A stretch of DNA of 64,000 bases from contig JAYKKT010000048.1 of NCBI GenBank assembly GCA_036023115.1, positions 5,418,001-5,482,000 of the forward strand. Direction: 5' to 3'. Under the pieces are notes generated by a model. The model was not told the origin of the DNA. It was given only the letters and a program-made list of their open reading frames with translations, and did not search any database. Both the position numbers and the translations under genes were made by a program. This DNA comes from Brasenia schreberi. Taxonomy: Eukaryota; Streptophyta; Magnoliopsida; Nymphaeales; Cabombaceae. Below, in pieces: positions 1 to 12,800 of this stretch; the stretch's first letter is position 1; every line of letters starts with the position of its first letter.

Positions 1-469
1 ATTTTCCAAGTACACGGGGATATATAACTATTTTCCTCACCGTAGAAAGAATTCTTTTGTTACAGTGGAGGCTGAGGCCTAACACATGCACCATCAGGAG
101 TGGGACTTGCCACCTTCGTGTGGGTGTCAAGAGAGACCTTCTGTTGAGCTAACCCTCTGGGTGCCCTAGAAAGGATTTTTTGGCCCACTAACTTGTCTTC
201 TAGACCTAGGCTGTTTTCTGAACAAAGGCAACCTGTCATATCCTAACATCTTCAGCAAAACTATTTTCCTTGCAATTTGATGCCAATTCATCGTTTTGAC
301 TTCAACAATTGGCAGGAAGGAGTGAGTCATCAAAGAGAAGGCATAATTAACTGCATGTCTTACGAGATAAAAGAACCCACCATGTCAATATGGAGATGCA
401 GATGATCCATTCTATTGGTTCTTTGCAATGAATCCGTTCTTTTTTGCTTTTTGGTTACAATGAAACACT

Positions 470-585
470 GAATGTTTATTTTTATGTTACAATGGAACAC
501 TGGGAATTGAACCTGCTACCTGCTTTGTCGGAGACAGAGAACCCTAACACACACACAAGGAGCTAACGCTAATCCATTATTATTT
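470..585 (-). repeat. tRNA-derived SINE-like copy
   Basis: Read on the minus strand, this stretch has a pol III box B match (GGTTCAATTCC) preceded by a box A-like TTAGCGTTAGC, and it then runs into CCATTGTAACCAAAAAG. Similar box A/box B spacing and a CCATTGTACCA-type 3' end recur near 1320 and 53600. This is the architecture of plant tRNA-derived SINEs. No cloverleaf can be drawn, so it is not a tRNA gene. Boundaries are approximate. Confidence 0.4.
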
Positions 586-1199
586 ATAAAGAAAAAGAAC
601 TTTTAGGTTGAATGTTTATGTTCTCAGATAACTTTTCTTAGGTTTGCCTTTTGCTGCGTATTCATATTTTCACATAATCTATCCAAAGAACGCCCTTAAA
701 TAACTACTTGAGGTGAGTTAAAACAACTATTCGAGCAGAGCCTTGTAGCATGTATCTATCTCATCTTGTGAATCGAGTCACCTCCTATCTGAGCTAACAC
801 TATGAGTGCATGGATGTTTTTTCATTCAAAATACAATTCAGTGGCTCTTCCTAAAACCGCACAAGAAAGGAAGAGGGTTGCATTAGGCTTCCGACTGACA
901 TTGTAAGACTCTGTTTGAACTATGGCAATTCTAGATGCTCTATAGTGTCAAAGAATTCGTGTAGTCGTCATGACTCCACCATGACGAGTACTAAGCCTGC
1001 ATGAGGAAAGGTTTGGTTGTTATGGGTTCCGAAGAAAATATAATGTAATGATACATGCATAAATGCTCATTTAATTCCTAGAGTCCATATAAAAAAGTTT
1101 CATGCTGTCATTGCTTGCATGGCATGGGACTGGAACTGGTTTGATTGTGCAAGGGTAAATCTTCATCATTAAGCATTGCCTTCATTGTTTGGAAAAGCT

Positions 1200-1325
1200 T
1201 ATCCATTTAAGCACAACGGTCAATAGCTCTCTTGGCTAAGGGGTCAACTCATTGAATGTCATGAGTTTGATGCCCCGGCTATGCATCTGGCTTTGGCCTC
1301 CACGTTGTACCAACAAAGATTAACC
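1200..1325 (+). repeat. tRNA-derived SINE-like copy
   Basis: The copy has a box A-like segment (ATAGCTCTCTTGGC), then AAGGGGTCAACTCA, a box B-like GAGTTTGATGCC, and a 3' region ending CCACGTTGTACCAACAAAG. The AAGGGGTCAACTCA and GTCATGAG blocks recur near 1705-1745, so the two copies probably belong to one family. The assignment as SINE rests on promoter-box layout only. Confidence 0.4.
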
Positions 1326-1689
1326 ATGAATATTCACCTACTCTTCATGAATTTGCATATCAAGAAGAAACGGATGAAAAATGTATGTAAAGTCACAGGA
1401 GCTAAGCAAAAACTACACTTCTTCAAATTTTAGGTGATCAAAAGGAGTAGAAGAGGAATTTTAAGATAATTTGGGTAAATAAAAGAACTAAAAGACTTCC
1501 TGTAGAAATAAATATATTTTTGGAGGAATATAAAGTGGCAAAGGAAAATATAAATAGGAACTTCGTGAAGATCATAGCCTTGAAGTATTCCAGCTCTCTG
1601 CAAAAGCTTGGGACAATCTACAACAAAAGGATACAATAAAAAAAAGGATACAATAAAAAAAAGGAAAGTTATATCTTCCGCACAAAGAG

Positions 1690-1810
1690 CCACCACTCTG
1701 AAGCCTAAGGGGGTCAACTCAAAAGAACCTTCAAGTTGAAGGTCATGAGCTCGACACTGGGGTGTCATCTGGTAGTGTTCCCTAACCTTGCCTGCTCATA
1801 AAAAAGGGAT
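1690..1810 (+). repeat. tRNA-derived SINE-like copy
   Basis: Shares AAGGGGGTCAACTCA and GGTCATGAGCTCGACAC (box B-like) with the copy near 1200-1325, and ends in an A-rich tail (CTCATAAAAAAGG). The box A region is degenerate. An old SINE copy is the simplest reading. Confidence 0.33.
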
Positions 1811-2454
1811 ATATCCACTGGCGGATCTAGAAATTTGTGTAGCGAGGCCGAATAGCGCCATAAGACTATTTAAGGTAGGGTAAACTATGTATTGTAGCTA
1901 TATATTCAACTATGAGATGTAGTTTTTCCATTCACTTTACAGATTTCAAGTGGGGCGCTGCCCCGCCTTGGCTCAATGTAGAGAGAGAAAGGTGAGTCTG
2001 AATGATAATGCATGGATGTTTAAAATACGCTAGAGAGAGAAAAGTGTAGTGATATACATATAGAAGAACCAACAAAAAGGTCTAGTCCTCAAAAGTTATA
2101 AGTCATCTGGTAGGTCACTGGGGCAAAGAAATGGAGGTTCAGTAAAGTTTCCAGTGTAACAATACACTGCTTTGAAACGGTGATCATTACGTAAACCAAA
2201 AAAAATGATGAACTTTCTTCCTTAATGATCCATCACACACCGATTTAATTCTGATTACTTGATTCAATTCGATTGAGGCGACATTGATCACAAACTTTTA
2301 TCATACATGTGTAAAGCCCAAGAACTATTTTTTCCCCATACAATGAGAAGGTGGAAGCCAGACGCAAGCCTCATGTATCGAACTCATTACCTGAACTTGT
2401 GAGTCGGCCAAATAGTCAAGTAAGCTGCGCATGCCTGACTTCCTTTAAGCCTTA

Positions 2455-2570
2455 TCCAGAGCATTAGCTCAACAGCGGCCTGCCTTGGCGCTAAAGTTCA
2501 ACTGAGTTCAACTCCCAAGAGGTGCATGTAGGCTTCGGCCTCTTGCTGGAAAAGAAAAGGAAAGTAAGCT
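2455..2570 (+). repeat. tRNA-derived SINE-like copy
   Basis: Box A-like TTAGCTCAACAGCGG is followed about 35 bases later by box B-like GAGTTCAACTCCC, then a T/C-rich stretch and an A-rich end (GGAAAAGAAAAGGAAAG). It resembles the other SINE candidates in organisation rather than in exact sequence. Confidence 0.4.
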
Positions 2571-3024
2571 ATTGCTCGTTGTGGACTGACCAAGCAACCG
2601 AAGAGGTGCTTGTGCATCTATTCGCGGTTTGACATGTGGGACAATTATTGTATTTTATATATATATATTAGGATCCCCTTGGCTCATATACTCTTTAATC
2701 TCTTTAATGATGATTATCTTTGTCGAGATTAATAAAGAAAAAGTAAAAAGTATTTTTGTACTTGGTTTTTATATTATTATCAGATATAAATATTTTTTAT
2801 TTTTTTAGTCATCAATCTCAATCGTTGATCAAACAGTCATGATGTGAGAGTTTATTATACAAGACATATATATATATATTACGTGTGTTGTCTATATAGA
2901 AATAGTAAAAGTAGAGTAAAAAGTAAGGATGAGAGGTTTGAAAAACGAACTTAAAAGGCTTTGAGATTAAGTCTAGGATTATGGTTTTATGAGTATATGA
3001 GAGATAATGGGAGTTGCTACGGGC

Positions 3025-4870
3025 ATCTTTTGGTTTCTTCATATTTTATTAAATAGTATTGTGAGTCAAGTGATTCTTGGTTCTGGTAGTATTTTCCAAA
3101 CTTCTATAGGAATATTGTCTAGTCCTACTGATTTACCACCCTTCATATGTTTAAGAGCCTCTTTGACTTCATTCTTTTGAATACGTCGGTAGAAATTGTA
3201 GTTTATATTCTTTTCTAATTTGGCTAACTCTCCTAAGTTAATACTAACATCTTCATTTTCATTAAAAAGCTTATAAAAATAGTTTTCCATATATTTCTTA
3301 TATCCTCATTTGCTACTATAATTTTCTCATCCTCGTCTTTAATACATCTAACATAATTAAGATCTTTAGTTTTCTTATCTCTAGCCCTAGCTATCCTAAA
3401 ATATCTCTTTCACCCTCTTTTGAGTTATGTTTTTTTATATAAATCCTTCCAAAATTTAGCTTTTGCTTCATGACGTCTTTTTTTGCTTTCTTCTTTACTT
3501 TCTTATAAACCTATAAAGTTTCACTAGTTTTCACACCATAATGTAATTTGTAGCATGCCTCTTTGTCTTGATTTTATTTTGCACTACTTCACACCATCAC
3601 CAAGCTTCTTTTTGTACCGGTGCACCTCCCTTAGATACACCTAACATATCACAAGGTGTATCAATATAATTTCAAACATCTCCTTGAAGGACTTTCTGTT
3701 TAAATATATCTTCTTTCTCACTTTTGAGGTTCCACCATTTAGTTTGAATAGCTTGATGCACTCTTTTCTTCTTTGTCTATTTTTTTATTTATAAATTCAT
3801 AACTAAAAGTCGATGTTGGGTGGTTAAGCTTTCTCTTGGAATTACCTTACAATCTTTACAATACGCTCTATCTTTTTTTATATAAATAAAGTAATCAATA
3901 TTTTGTGATAAACCACTCTTATAAGTAATTAAATGTTCATCTCATTTTTTGAAGATTGTATTGACTATAAAGAGATCAAAAGCCATAGCAAAATTTAAAA
4001 TTCCCCTACCTTCCTCATTTAAATCCCCAAAACCAAAGTTTCCATGAATACCTTGATATCCTAATGCCTCTTTACCGACATGTCTATTTAAGTCTCCTCT
4101 TAAACAAATCATCTCCCATTGTGGAATCTTTTGAATATCTTATCTAACTCTTTCCAAAAAGTAGTCTTTATACTATCTTCTAGTCCTACTTAGGGTGCGT
4201 AAGCACAAACTATATTCAAAACCTCTGCTCCTAATACTAATTTCAACATCATGATTCAGTCACCATATCGTTGTATATCTCTACACTATCCTTTAAATCT
4301 TTATTTATGATAATACTAACTCCGTTTCAAGCCTTTTCCTCACCTAAGTACCATAATTTAAAACCTATATTCTCAATCTCTTTTGCTTTTTCTCCAACCT
4401 ATACATAGAATATGATTTTTTCTCTTAATCATAGTATCTACCACCTCCATTAACTTACTAGACAATGTTTCGATATTGCAAGAACCAATACGAATCTTAT
4501 TATCTAGGACTAGATTCCTTACCCCCATCATTCGTCTATATTGAAAATATGGAGACCCTCTGTAATTTATTCACTACATTCAGGCGGCAATGTAGTGGAA
4601 CTAACTTTTTTACCTACACCCATCCATTATACGGAAACCCTCTCTGTAATTGATTCACTACATTTAGGCGAAAATGTAGTAGTCATTGCTTACTTTTCAC
4701 TACATTCGGGCTATGTAGCGCATCGGTAAGAGGGGATGCCCCAATGCAATGCTCATAATTTGTGTAATCCATGGTATAAAAATTTGACAAAGTTTTATGC
4801 TAGCTGTCAGAAGCCTAACACAACCCTCCTCCTTTATACAGACTTGGGACCAGCAATGCAAGGGTGATAG
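3025..4870 (-). mobile_element. RTE-clade LINE, 5' half, decayed (copy G)
   Basis: The minus strand reads from the RTE 5' leader (about 4870) through the AP-endonuclease region and the linker into the start of the reverse transcriptase, and stops near 3025 at the segment just upstream of the RT core. Frames are broken by many stops and small indels; short readable pieces include the linker with [15 protein letters not shown] near 3190-3130. The 3' half and (TTG)n tail are absent, which is the opposite of the 5' truncation usual for LINEs. The copy is therefore probably a deletion remnant of a longer insertion. Confidence 0.85.
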
Positions 4871-6909
4871 TGTGATACTATATATATGGAGACGAATATG
4901 ATATAGTAAAGTGGCTGGAAGAGGTTTGCAGAGCAAAGCTTAAGAGTTCACCTAGGACCACAAAGAGGAGTATATGAGGCCTAACAGGGCCAAACACGTG
5001 TTGTATAATCATAGTAGCTTCCCTAGGGATGTTATACAATAAATTTATCATCTGACCCAATAGGTCCATAGTGTCTTGGCCACCCTGCATGGCCGATACT
5101 TGAAGTAGTATGACTGACACCTAAGGCATTATTGGTGGTGCTTGTACTTACCAGACGGTGCATGTGACTGCTCCACCTAATCTGCTTCTCCCACTATATC
5201 GAGACTCAAGTTCACATCAAAATCTTGTGACACACACAAAATAACGATATCATATTTCAAAGAATGCTTCACTTTTGGCTATGCTTTAACTAACCTAGGG
5301 TTTGATACCGATTTGTCATGGTAGCATGAGTCATGATCATGACCCGACTCGATGCCACATGGATGCTTTTTGCACAAGTATGAACACAAATGATATTTAT
5401 AACGAATCTTAGTGAATTCATCTAAAATAATATATCAAACTCACATGTTTACAACTCTAAACAATTTGTTTTAAACCAACATAATCCCCAATAGTTGTCT
5501 ATCAACATCAAAACTAAATTAGCTCTAAACTAAACCATACCATCTTAGACACACAACTCCAATGAATCTACTCTTCAGTACCATGGATTATATAAGTAAT
5601 AGCTTTAGGATAAACTGTAAAATAATAGAGTGAGCTTCAACCTAGAAAAGTTATATACCCCTTAATAGAATTCATACTAAAAGCATGCATGTTTAACAAA
5701 CATTTCATAGCAAATCAATATTTTATTTAAATTCATGCTTTCAAAAACATATACGCACCTACACATAAATTGGTTGTGATAATTAAGTTCATAATGTGTC
5801 TAAACAAAGTCACATGTGTCGTATGACCCTCCTTCACACGATCTTGGTCACCCCGTCCACAATGGTAAACCACATGAACGCTTACGGTTGGGTACTTAGG
5901 AACACATTTTATTTTCACTCCAAGCCGGAATGCTCGAGAGACCTACAAGTCTGTAGAGACCCACACATAACCACACAAGTATGACTCACACATTGATACA
6001 TATTATGTTCGAAACTTATCCATCTTAATATGTCCACAAGTTCATATCCAAATCCATATACCTAAATCTATATTCACAATATCAAATCACAATTTACTAT
6101 CAAACATATGCATAACAAATCATGCTCTTTATCAACCATGTCATAAATACAATTATCTCAAAGCAAATCAAATAACCCATAATTTTAAATATTATTCAAG
6201 CAGTATCAATAAAATATTTAGCAATCATGCATATTTAAATCATTTAAAACAAGAGAAATCACTTCTATCATGGATCTATTAAGAAATGTATAACCCCCTA
6301 CCTGAAGAAGTGCGAAGATCCAATACCCAAACTATTGAACTATTCTTATTACCTCTAAAACCTCCAACCTGATTCTCTAAATATTTCTTAATAATAGTAA
6401 TATTAAATTTTATTTATTCACAAGAACACAACAAGCTAGATCCAAATTGGATCTTAAATGATCTTGAATTGACCCAAAAAACTAACATGGATCCAAATAG
6501 GATGCCTTAGATCCAAACTGTTACTTGAATCCATTTATGATAGAAACTGGTCAATGCAATAGGTATTCTATGTCCTTAAACATAGACCTTGCCAAAACCT
6601 TATTAAGGACAAACATGTTTTATTTTCAGTTTTGTTCTCAACCTAGAACCTATTTTGGACCCAACCTTAAACCAACTTGTTTCATATAAAAAAAAAAACT
6701 AGAACCTATTTATGACCCAAAAAGAACTTGTCTCACGTAGAAATACTAATGTGAGACAAGATACAAAAGCATGACACATCCTATCATGACACAACATTAG
6801 GATACAACCTGACATGTGCTACATGGCACACTAAACCTAATGCAAGAAACCATGGAACCCACCAATAGTCCCCCATCATCTGTCATGTATCACCCTTTCG
6901 GTCAAGTCA
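4871..6909. other. Intergenic, no gene recognised
   Basis: No convincing coding region is seen. On the minus strand near 5335-5295 there is a CGGTATCAAACCC segment that resembles a degenerate tRNA-Met primer-binding site, directly after CTACCATGACA, which could be the end of an LTR. If so, an old LTR would occupy part of 5322-6300. I could not find a second LTR or any pol motif, so this is only a suspicion. Confidence 0.3.
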
Positions 6910-7844
6910 AACATCGGCTGCCCATGGCACCTTTCTTGCCAAAAAAATCTAGTGGAGTATAAGAATGGTGATGAAGAAATATGCCTGTTGGTAGACCCTA
7001 TAAATGTCAAATATCTCAAGAAATATTATGTCTAGAGTCTACCACCAATTCTTTTGAAATGATTTTGTTAAAACCTATCTTTAGTTTCTTGAAGAGGGGA
7101 AGTTGAGTATATATTTCTTAATTATGAATTAGTACTCGGTGAAAAGTTGGAGTTTTTTCAAAATCATTGAATAACATTTCAAAAGTCTTTATTTTACAAG
7201 ATAGGGCCTAGTTCAAAACCACAAAATATTTTCAAATAGTATATGCTATTATGGAAAAGGGCATACTTGATTACATCGAGTATCTAGAAAGATAAGTTGT
7301 TTTCCCATCTCATTCTCTCTAACAAAAAAAGGGCAAAAACCCAATGCCTCAAAAGCCAAAAGAAAAGAAAAATCAATCTCTAATATAGAGGTCTTCTACA
7401 AAAGAAAAAAAGTCTTAAAAAATATCAACCTTCATGTGATCTCGAAAACTAAGAGAGAGTACCTTTGAAAAAGAATTTTACAAAACCCCAAAGCATCAAG
7501 AAAATGGGTATAGCAGCCATCTCACTTATGGCAGTCTGCCTTCATGTGATCTCGTCAAGCTCCCAAAATGTCTCATACAGTCTCCAACACACTTTCATCC
7601 ATTGCATCTCACACACCTCATGCTCATTTGCATATGTAATGGCCTTATTTTCATTGGATCCATTGAGTCCTCTTTTGCTAAGAATACTCATCTAGATTTA
7701 GGACAACTCAAGTTCAAGAAATGAGTCCCCCATCAAGAAAAGGGAAAATTCATTCTCTCAAATGAAAACCTAGAAGAAAAATTTTAGCGTTGTTATTCTT
7801 TGTCATGAACCAAATAAATTTGGTTAATGACAAAGAGGGGCATA
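6910..7844 (+). mobile_element. Gypsy-type element, 3' internal remnant
   Basis: A short reading frame ending at the stop 7033-7035 reads ...INVKYLKKYYV, which resembles the C-terminus of Tat/Athila-like Ty3/gypsy polyproteins (typically INGKYLKKYY). About 800 bases of non-coding sequence follow. They end in a purine-rich tract (CAAAGAGGGGCA, about 7830-7841) placed like a polypurine tract just before an LTR-like TGTAAGCACC start. No RT or integrase is retained. The assignment is by short motif and layout. Confidence 0.42.
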
Positions 7845-9346
7845 TGTAAGCACCTAAAATTTCCTCAAAATGAGAGATACTTTAAGTCTCACAAAAAAAA
7901 TTGAACTTTTATAAAAATTAAAAAATGACCATTTTGCCCTCAAGGATATATTAGCAAAATTTCATTGTTTCAAGTATGCTTTCTTCAAGAAAGGGATTGT
8001 AGAAGTTAAAATGGGGCATTTGGCACCCTTATAAAATATTTACAAAATAATTGTTTTACCTCTACAAAAATAAAATAGTTAAAAGGACAAAAAAATAAAA
8101 CTAGTAGGTTTAAAACATAGAGGAGAAAGGAGCAGAAGCTTAGAAATTCAAAAGACTTAGGTTCGGAGATAGCTTACGATCCAGTGAAAAGTTTAAAATA
8201 CCCCTCATCGAGGAAGATCTTACACTAAGCGATCCTACACCCATCAAAAGGTTAGAGCGGTCCAAAATGGTAAAAGAAATCAACTCACAAAGCAACAAAG
8301 GAGAAAGTCGATAATTCGAAGCAAAAAAACTAAAATACCCAAAATACCCTTAATTGAGGAAGATCCTATATCAATCGATCGTACACCTATTAAAAGGTAA
8401 AGAAATCAACCACAAAGCAAAAAAGAGTAAAAGGGTTATTACTGGCCATAAAAAGCACCACCACTAGCAACCAAATGCGCCATTGTCGCCCATCACGCGT
8501 GCCACCACCGACCACCACACTACGCACTGGTGCGCAACACCCACGCATTGGTGGGTGGCACCTATGTGCTACCACATGGTGCCCAACTCTCACGGTCTTC
8601 GTGCATCTTCCATCCCATCCAACCTTCTTATCACGTGTTACATGTGTCTAGATGTTCCTCCCATATGTGCGTGTTTCCTTGCACCTATGCAACATGGTTG
8701 GTCCCCTGATAGATTGAATTTGAATTTGGATCAAACCCAGTAACCTAGGAAAGATTTGGTTTGGTTTGGTGCTTATAAATAAGGGTTCTTGGCCAACCAA
8801 AAAAGAGGAGGATTTCAACCCAAGAGTGACAGGCCCAACCAATGAGGACATGAGGGTTTTCATTCTCACCCCAAGGAGGAGTTCATCAAAGGAAGAGAAA
8901 GAAGGTTTTAAGTCACCCCCCTTAACCTCTTTCTTCATTCCTATTATAATCTTAGAGTTTTTGCCTCCAACCAATGTATTTGAAAAATAAGCAACTATTT
9001 TTCGTATAATATCATTGCAAAAGGAAGTGTTGCCCCGGTTTGAAGACATGAATAAAAGGTTACAGGTCAGAGGAATCTGCTAACTCTATAAATTTTTATT
9101 TCTTTTAATCTAATATACGATATATCTTATACATTTTCATCTTTTATATATATGCTATATCATATTCTCTCCTCTTTTTTCAACGAATTGATTGTCTCTA
9201 ACTCAACTCAAGAAGCCATAAGAGAGATATAACGATCACGATTACATTCGATGACATGAGTATGTAATAACTCTTTTGGTAGATTATTACCCATAAGTTT
9301 ATATTGGAGAGGGTATTGAATTATTATCGCATATATTTTTCAATTA
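7845..9346 (+). repeat. Probable Gypsy LTR
   Basis: The stretch starts with TGTAAGCACC directly after a polypurine-like tract and has a promoter-like CTTATAAATAAGGG at about 8774-8787. It ends approximately before TTGGAGAGGCACCCCGGGGA (about 9354-9374). That segment resembles the Athila/Tat primer-binding region (TGGCGCCGTTGCCGGGGA) in degraded form. The 3' boundary is a guess. No second LTR copy is present in the window to confirm it. Confidence 0.38.
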
Positions 9347-9492
9347 AACAACCTTCTTGGAGAGGCACCCCGGGGATATATATGTGAATGAGTTCCTTCC
9401 TAAACTAACATAAGTCCTCAATAAAATTCTTTATCTTTAAACCAGATGCATTATGACTTTCTATAAGAATTTTTTACAAATTTTAACACACT

Positions 9493-10004
9493 GCATAGGC
9501 CTTATGCGATTTTTGAATTTTAAAACCACCATTTTCAAGCAAAATGTTGCAAAATTTTGTACATGAGTGAAACATGCACAAACCAATATTTGATGAATTT
9601 TTCATAAATTTTGGACATGTATAAAGTTCATAAATTTTTTATTAAAGATTAGACTCAACATGAAACGAAACCTATAATGACAAAAATCCTGTAGTACTCA
9701 TTCAATAAAACTATCATAACTCTATATGTAGGTGTCTAAATCCCTCAAGCATAGGCCTTATGCGATTTTTGAATTTTAAAACCACCATTTTCAAGCAAAA
9801 TGTTGCAAAATTTTGTACATGAGTGAAACATGCACAAACCAATATTTGATGAATTTTTCATAAATTTTGGACATGTATAAAGTTCATAAATTTTTTATTA
9901 AAGATTAGACTCAACATGAAACGAAACCTATAATGACAAAAATCCTGTAGTACTCATTCAATAAAACTATCATAACTCCATATGTAGGTGTCTAAATCCC
10001 TCAA
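9493..10004. repeat. 256-bp near-perfect tandem duplication
   Basis: Two consecutive 256-bp units (9493-9748 and 9749-10004) start GCATAGGCCTTATGCG and end TAAATCCCTCAA. They differ at a single position that I can see (CTCTATATG in unit 1, CTCCATATG in unit 2). The unit has no coding potential. The near identity implies a recent duplication or ongoing homogenisation. Confidence 0.95.
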
Positions 10005-10849
10005 ATGTATTGTCTTCTAAAAGCTCACTTTCATAGCTTTCCAAAGTAATAAAAGCTCACAATATGAAATCTCACTTCCATATTGTGGATGAGGATTTAC
10101 CATTCTGTAGGTATTTCATATTATCTTAAATTAAGAGGATCGGGCAATGATAATGTGTACAAAGTTGTAAATTCTTTTCTATGTTTTAGTTGTAACATCA
10201 CTTTACTTATTTACCTAGTTATACCATGATTTTATTTACTTGCATAAAGAAAAACAAGAGAGAGGAGGAAAAGCAAATACAATTAGTGACTTAGTTAGAA
10301 ATACACACATTCACTTAGTTATATAGGCAACCATATTTAATGAGGACACTAAACATACATGTCTACTCTTCATCGTAGTTAAGCATGTAGTTGGTCATCA
10401 AATGGTATACTCTCTTGTAACAATCATCAAAGAGGTTCATCACATCATATCATAATAGTAATGGATACATGTATTGTCTGATTCTTTGGATCACAAGTGA
10501 CGTTATCTGTTACACACTACAACAACAAACATATTAGATGAGTAAATATTTTTAGAGGATAAAGTATAAAACTAAAGATAAATAAAATAATACTATGTTA
10601 TCTTTGTACTTAACGTTGAAAGGTGATTGTCCATTGTAGGATGAAGATGTTCATACCGATGCATAGAATCTCTTAATAAAAATAGATGTATTTGGGCAAC
10701 ATATTAGCTCATATGTAAATCATTACATTTATGCTAACTCCTGGACACTAAGGTGTTGGTGTTGAAGGCAATGTGAGCTATGTGAATGGTATTATGCATC
10801 TTGCAAATGATACTCCACCTTTTAGGTATGTGGTTATGCTAGCCTATGT
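10005..10849. other. Intergenic, nothing recognised
   Basis: AT-rich sequence with no ORF of note and no recognisable repeat. It may be the 3' flank of the decayed plant-mobile-domain gene to the right. Confidence 0.5.
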
Positions 10850-11880
10850 ACTACAATGGGCTTTAATGGTTCAAACGGGGTTTACTAGTGATAACCAAAT
10901 TGATGAGCAACTCGATCTAGCATATATGATTCCATGATGTCCAAACATCAAATGCATCTACGTAACACAAACATGTGATATGTGTCATCCGTGTATCTAT
11001 TCCAGCAATAAGGTTGTCATGTAATTTGAGAAAAAAGATATAGAAAATGATATCAATGTTATAGTAACATTCGGTATGTATAATAAACAACAATAAAATA
11101 TATACTGCTAAACAATGCGTTATGAGCTTGTATTAAGTCAAACTATCCACAACATGCATAAAGATGAACAAATGAATGATATTGCTCATCACCTAGTTGC
11201 ATGAGGTTGCCCATCAACTATTATGGTGTTGCTTAACTCTAAAGACCGAAAAATACTCATAAATCTATATCTACAATATATAAAAGATTGGACTATCACT
11301 AAAACAAACAAGTAAACCAAAACTAACTTATTTCCAAACTAACAAACATAATACATAACCTCGTACCTGCAACAAAGTATCATAACTATTAATTTGGTGT
11401 TCCTCTATATGGAAAGCCTTTCTTAACTATTTATATAGGTAGGCCAACATTGATGTACCCTAAGCATACTCGTCAACTCTCGATAAAGTAGAAGCCAATA
11501 ACTTAATGATAGGAATTGGTACCTTTTCCATCGACTTATCTTGGTATATACTACACCATATATGATCCAACAAAAATAATACCTTTTTCTTAAGCATAAT
11601 CGCCCTTCTTTGATCTCATACTCATATCATATCGAACTTGACAACTCCAAACTTCATCAACAACTTCACTAAATCATAATATGAAGGTTACAAGGCACCC
11701 ACTCATAAGAAGGCCTAAAATCTAATGGATATCTTGTAGAGTGATAGTCATCTCATCCCACAACATATAAAACTTAGTATCGGGTTGCCATCTCTTGATA
11801 AAGTAATGAGCAATGGGTGATCTAATGTCTGAAACAATAAACCTCCTTTCTCAAATAACCCATATCATTACATAATATCC
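10850..11880 (-). pseudogene. Plant mobile domain (PMD/MAIN-like) pseudogene
   Basis: Read on the minus strand, 11820-11700 translates to AHYFIKRWQPDTKFYML followed by TITLQDIH, stop, ILGLLMSGCLV. This matches the PMD signature (ERWRPETHTFHLP, then ITLQDV..LLGLP..G.PV). Downstream, at about 10945-10887, another frame gives DIMESYMLDRVAHQFGYH, matching the later conserved IEWHLPDRVMRQFG block. The order and spacing fit one PMD domain. Several in-frame stops and frameshifts make it non-coding. PMD proteins occur both as host genes (MAIN family) and inside transposable elements; the surroundings favour a transposon relic. Confidence 0.68.
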
Positions 11881-12790
11881 TACCAACTACTTGATACTAC
11901 TTCTCATATAATTAACTACTCAATCAAAGCATTGTATCTCATGTAGTTTGTCACCAATTTCCACAATCCTTACATAGACAATGTTTGTTAGCAACCTATC
12001 TAAGATCTTTTAGTAATAATTGATGAACTTACCTACAAAGCAAGGGGGAAACTCTAGAATCTATGGAGTGACATCATTGTCACCTTCTAAAGTACTCATC
12101 ATGACAAAGCTATGAAGAACCAATTTCATCATGGTATCTTGAAGAAGATATAGTATAATCCATCTCAAAATGATCATTGAACAATCTGCATGTAATGACT
12201 CCACATTCTCCTTTTCATGTTGTTGCCCCTTTTCGATGATGGTGTAAACACATAACCTTCTACTCATCCGCCTCCATTCTCTAAGCCATTCCTACTTCAA
12301 AATCCAAAATAAATATTTTTATTTGAATATGTAACAAAGTATACAATATAATCAACTAAGTATTACATGTGTAACATACATAACATAATAACAAACACAA
12401 CTTGAGCATGTCATAGGGTTGGGGCAAGGCATGCCCACTCAAGTAAAGTAATGCATGTGGGCTGCGTGAGTGGAAGAAAGAGAACACTGTGAACGCGTAA
12501 GCTACAAATGCCAGGGCATGACTGGTTTCATCTCTAGAATTGTCAAGCGCAAAACCCACAATGTGGCTCAATGCTTAAGCTGTGTCTCTTTTAACCAACG
12601 AGTTCTCTCAATCATCGAAGAAAGGTAGAAGACAAACAAAAAAAATAGAAAACAAACCCACACATACCAATGTTGATTTTGATAAAAAAATCATGGACGA
12701 TGAATGATGAATGAATGTACATTCACAATTGAACACGATCCTTGAAGAAAGAACGAAAATACAGTGAAAAAATGAAATACTGATTTTGAA
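11881..12790. other. Intergenic upstream of MSD1
   Basis: No coding region is supported; the short minus-strand ORFs (12061-12267 and 12356-12571) have no recognisable motif. The part nearest 12790 is presumably promoter sequence of MSD1. Confidence 0.4.
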
Positions 12791-12794
12791 ATAC

Positions 12795-12800
12795 TATAAA
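12795..12800 (+). promoter_or_regulatory. Candidate TATA box of MSD1
   Basis: TATAAA lies in the context ACTATAAAATC. A start site about 30 bases downstream would give a 5' UTR of roughly 310 bases before the ATG at 13139. No transcript evidence is available, and nearer initiators cannot be excluded. Confidence 0.3.
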
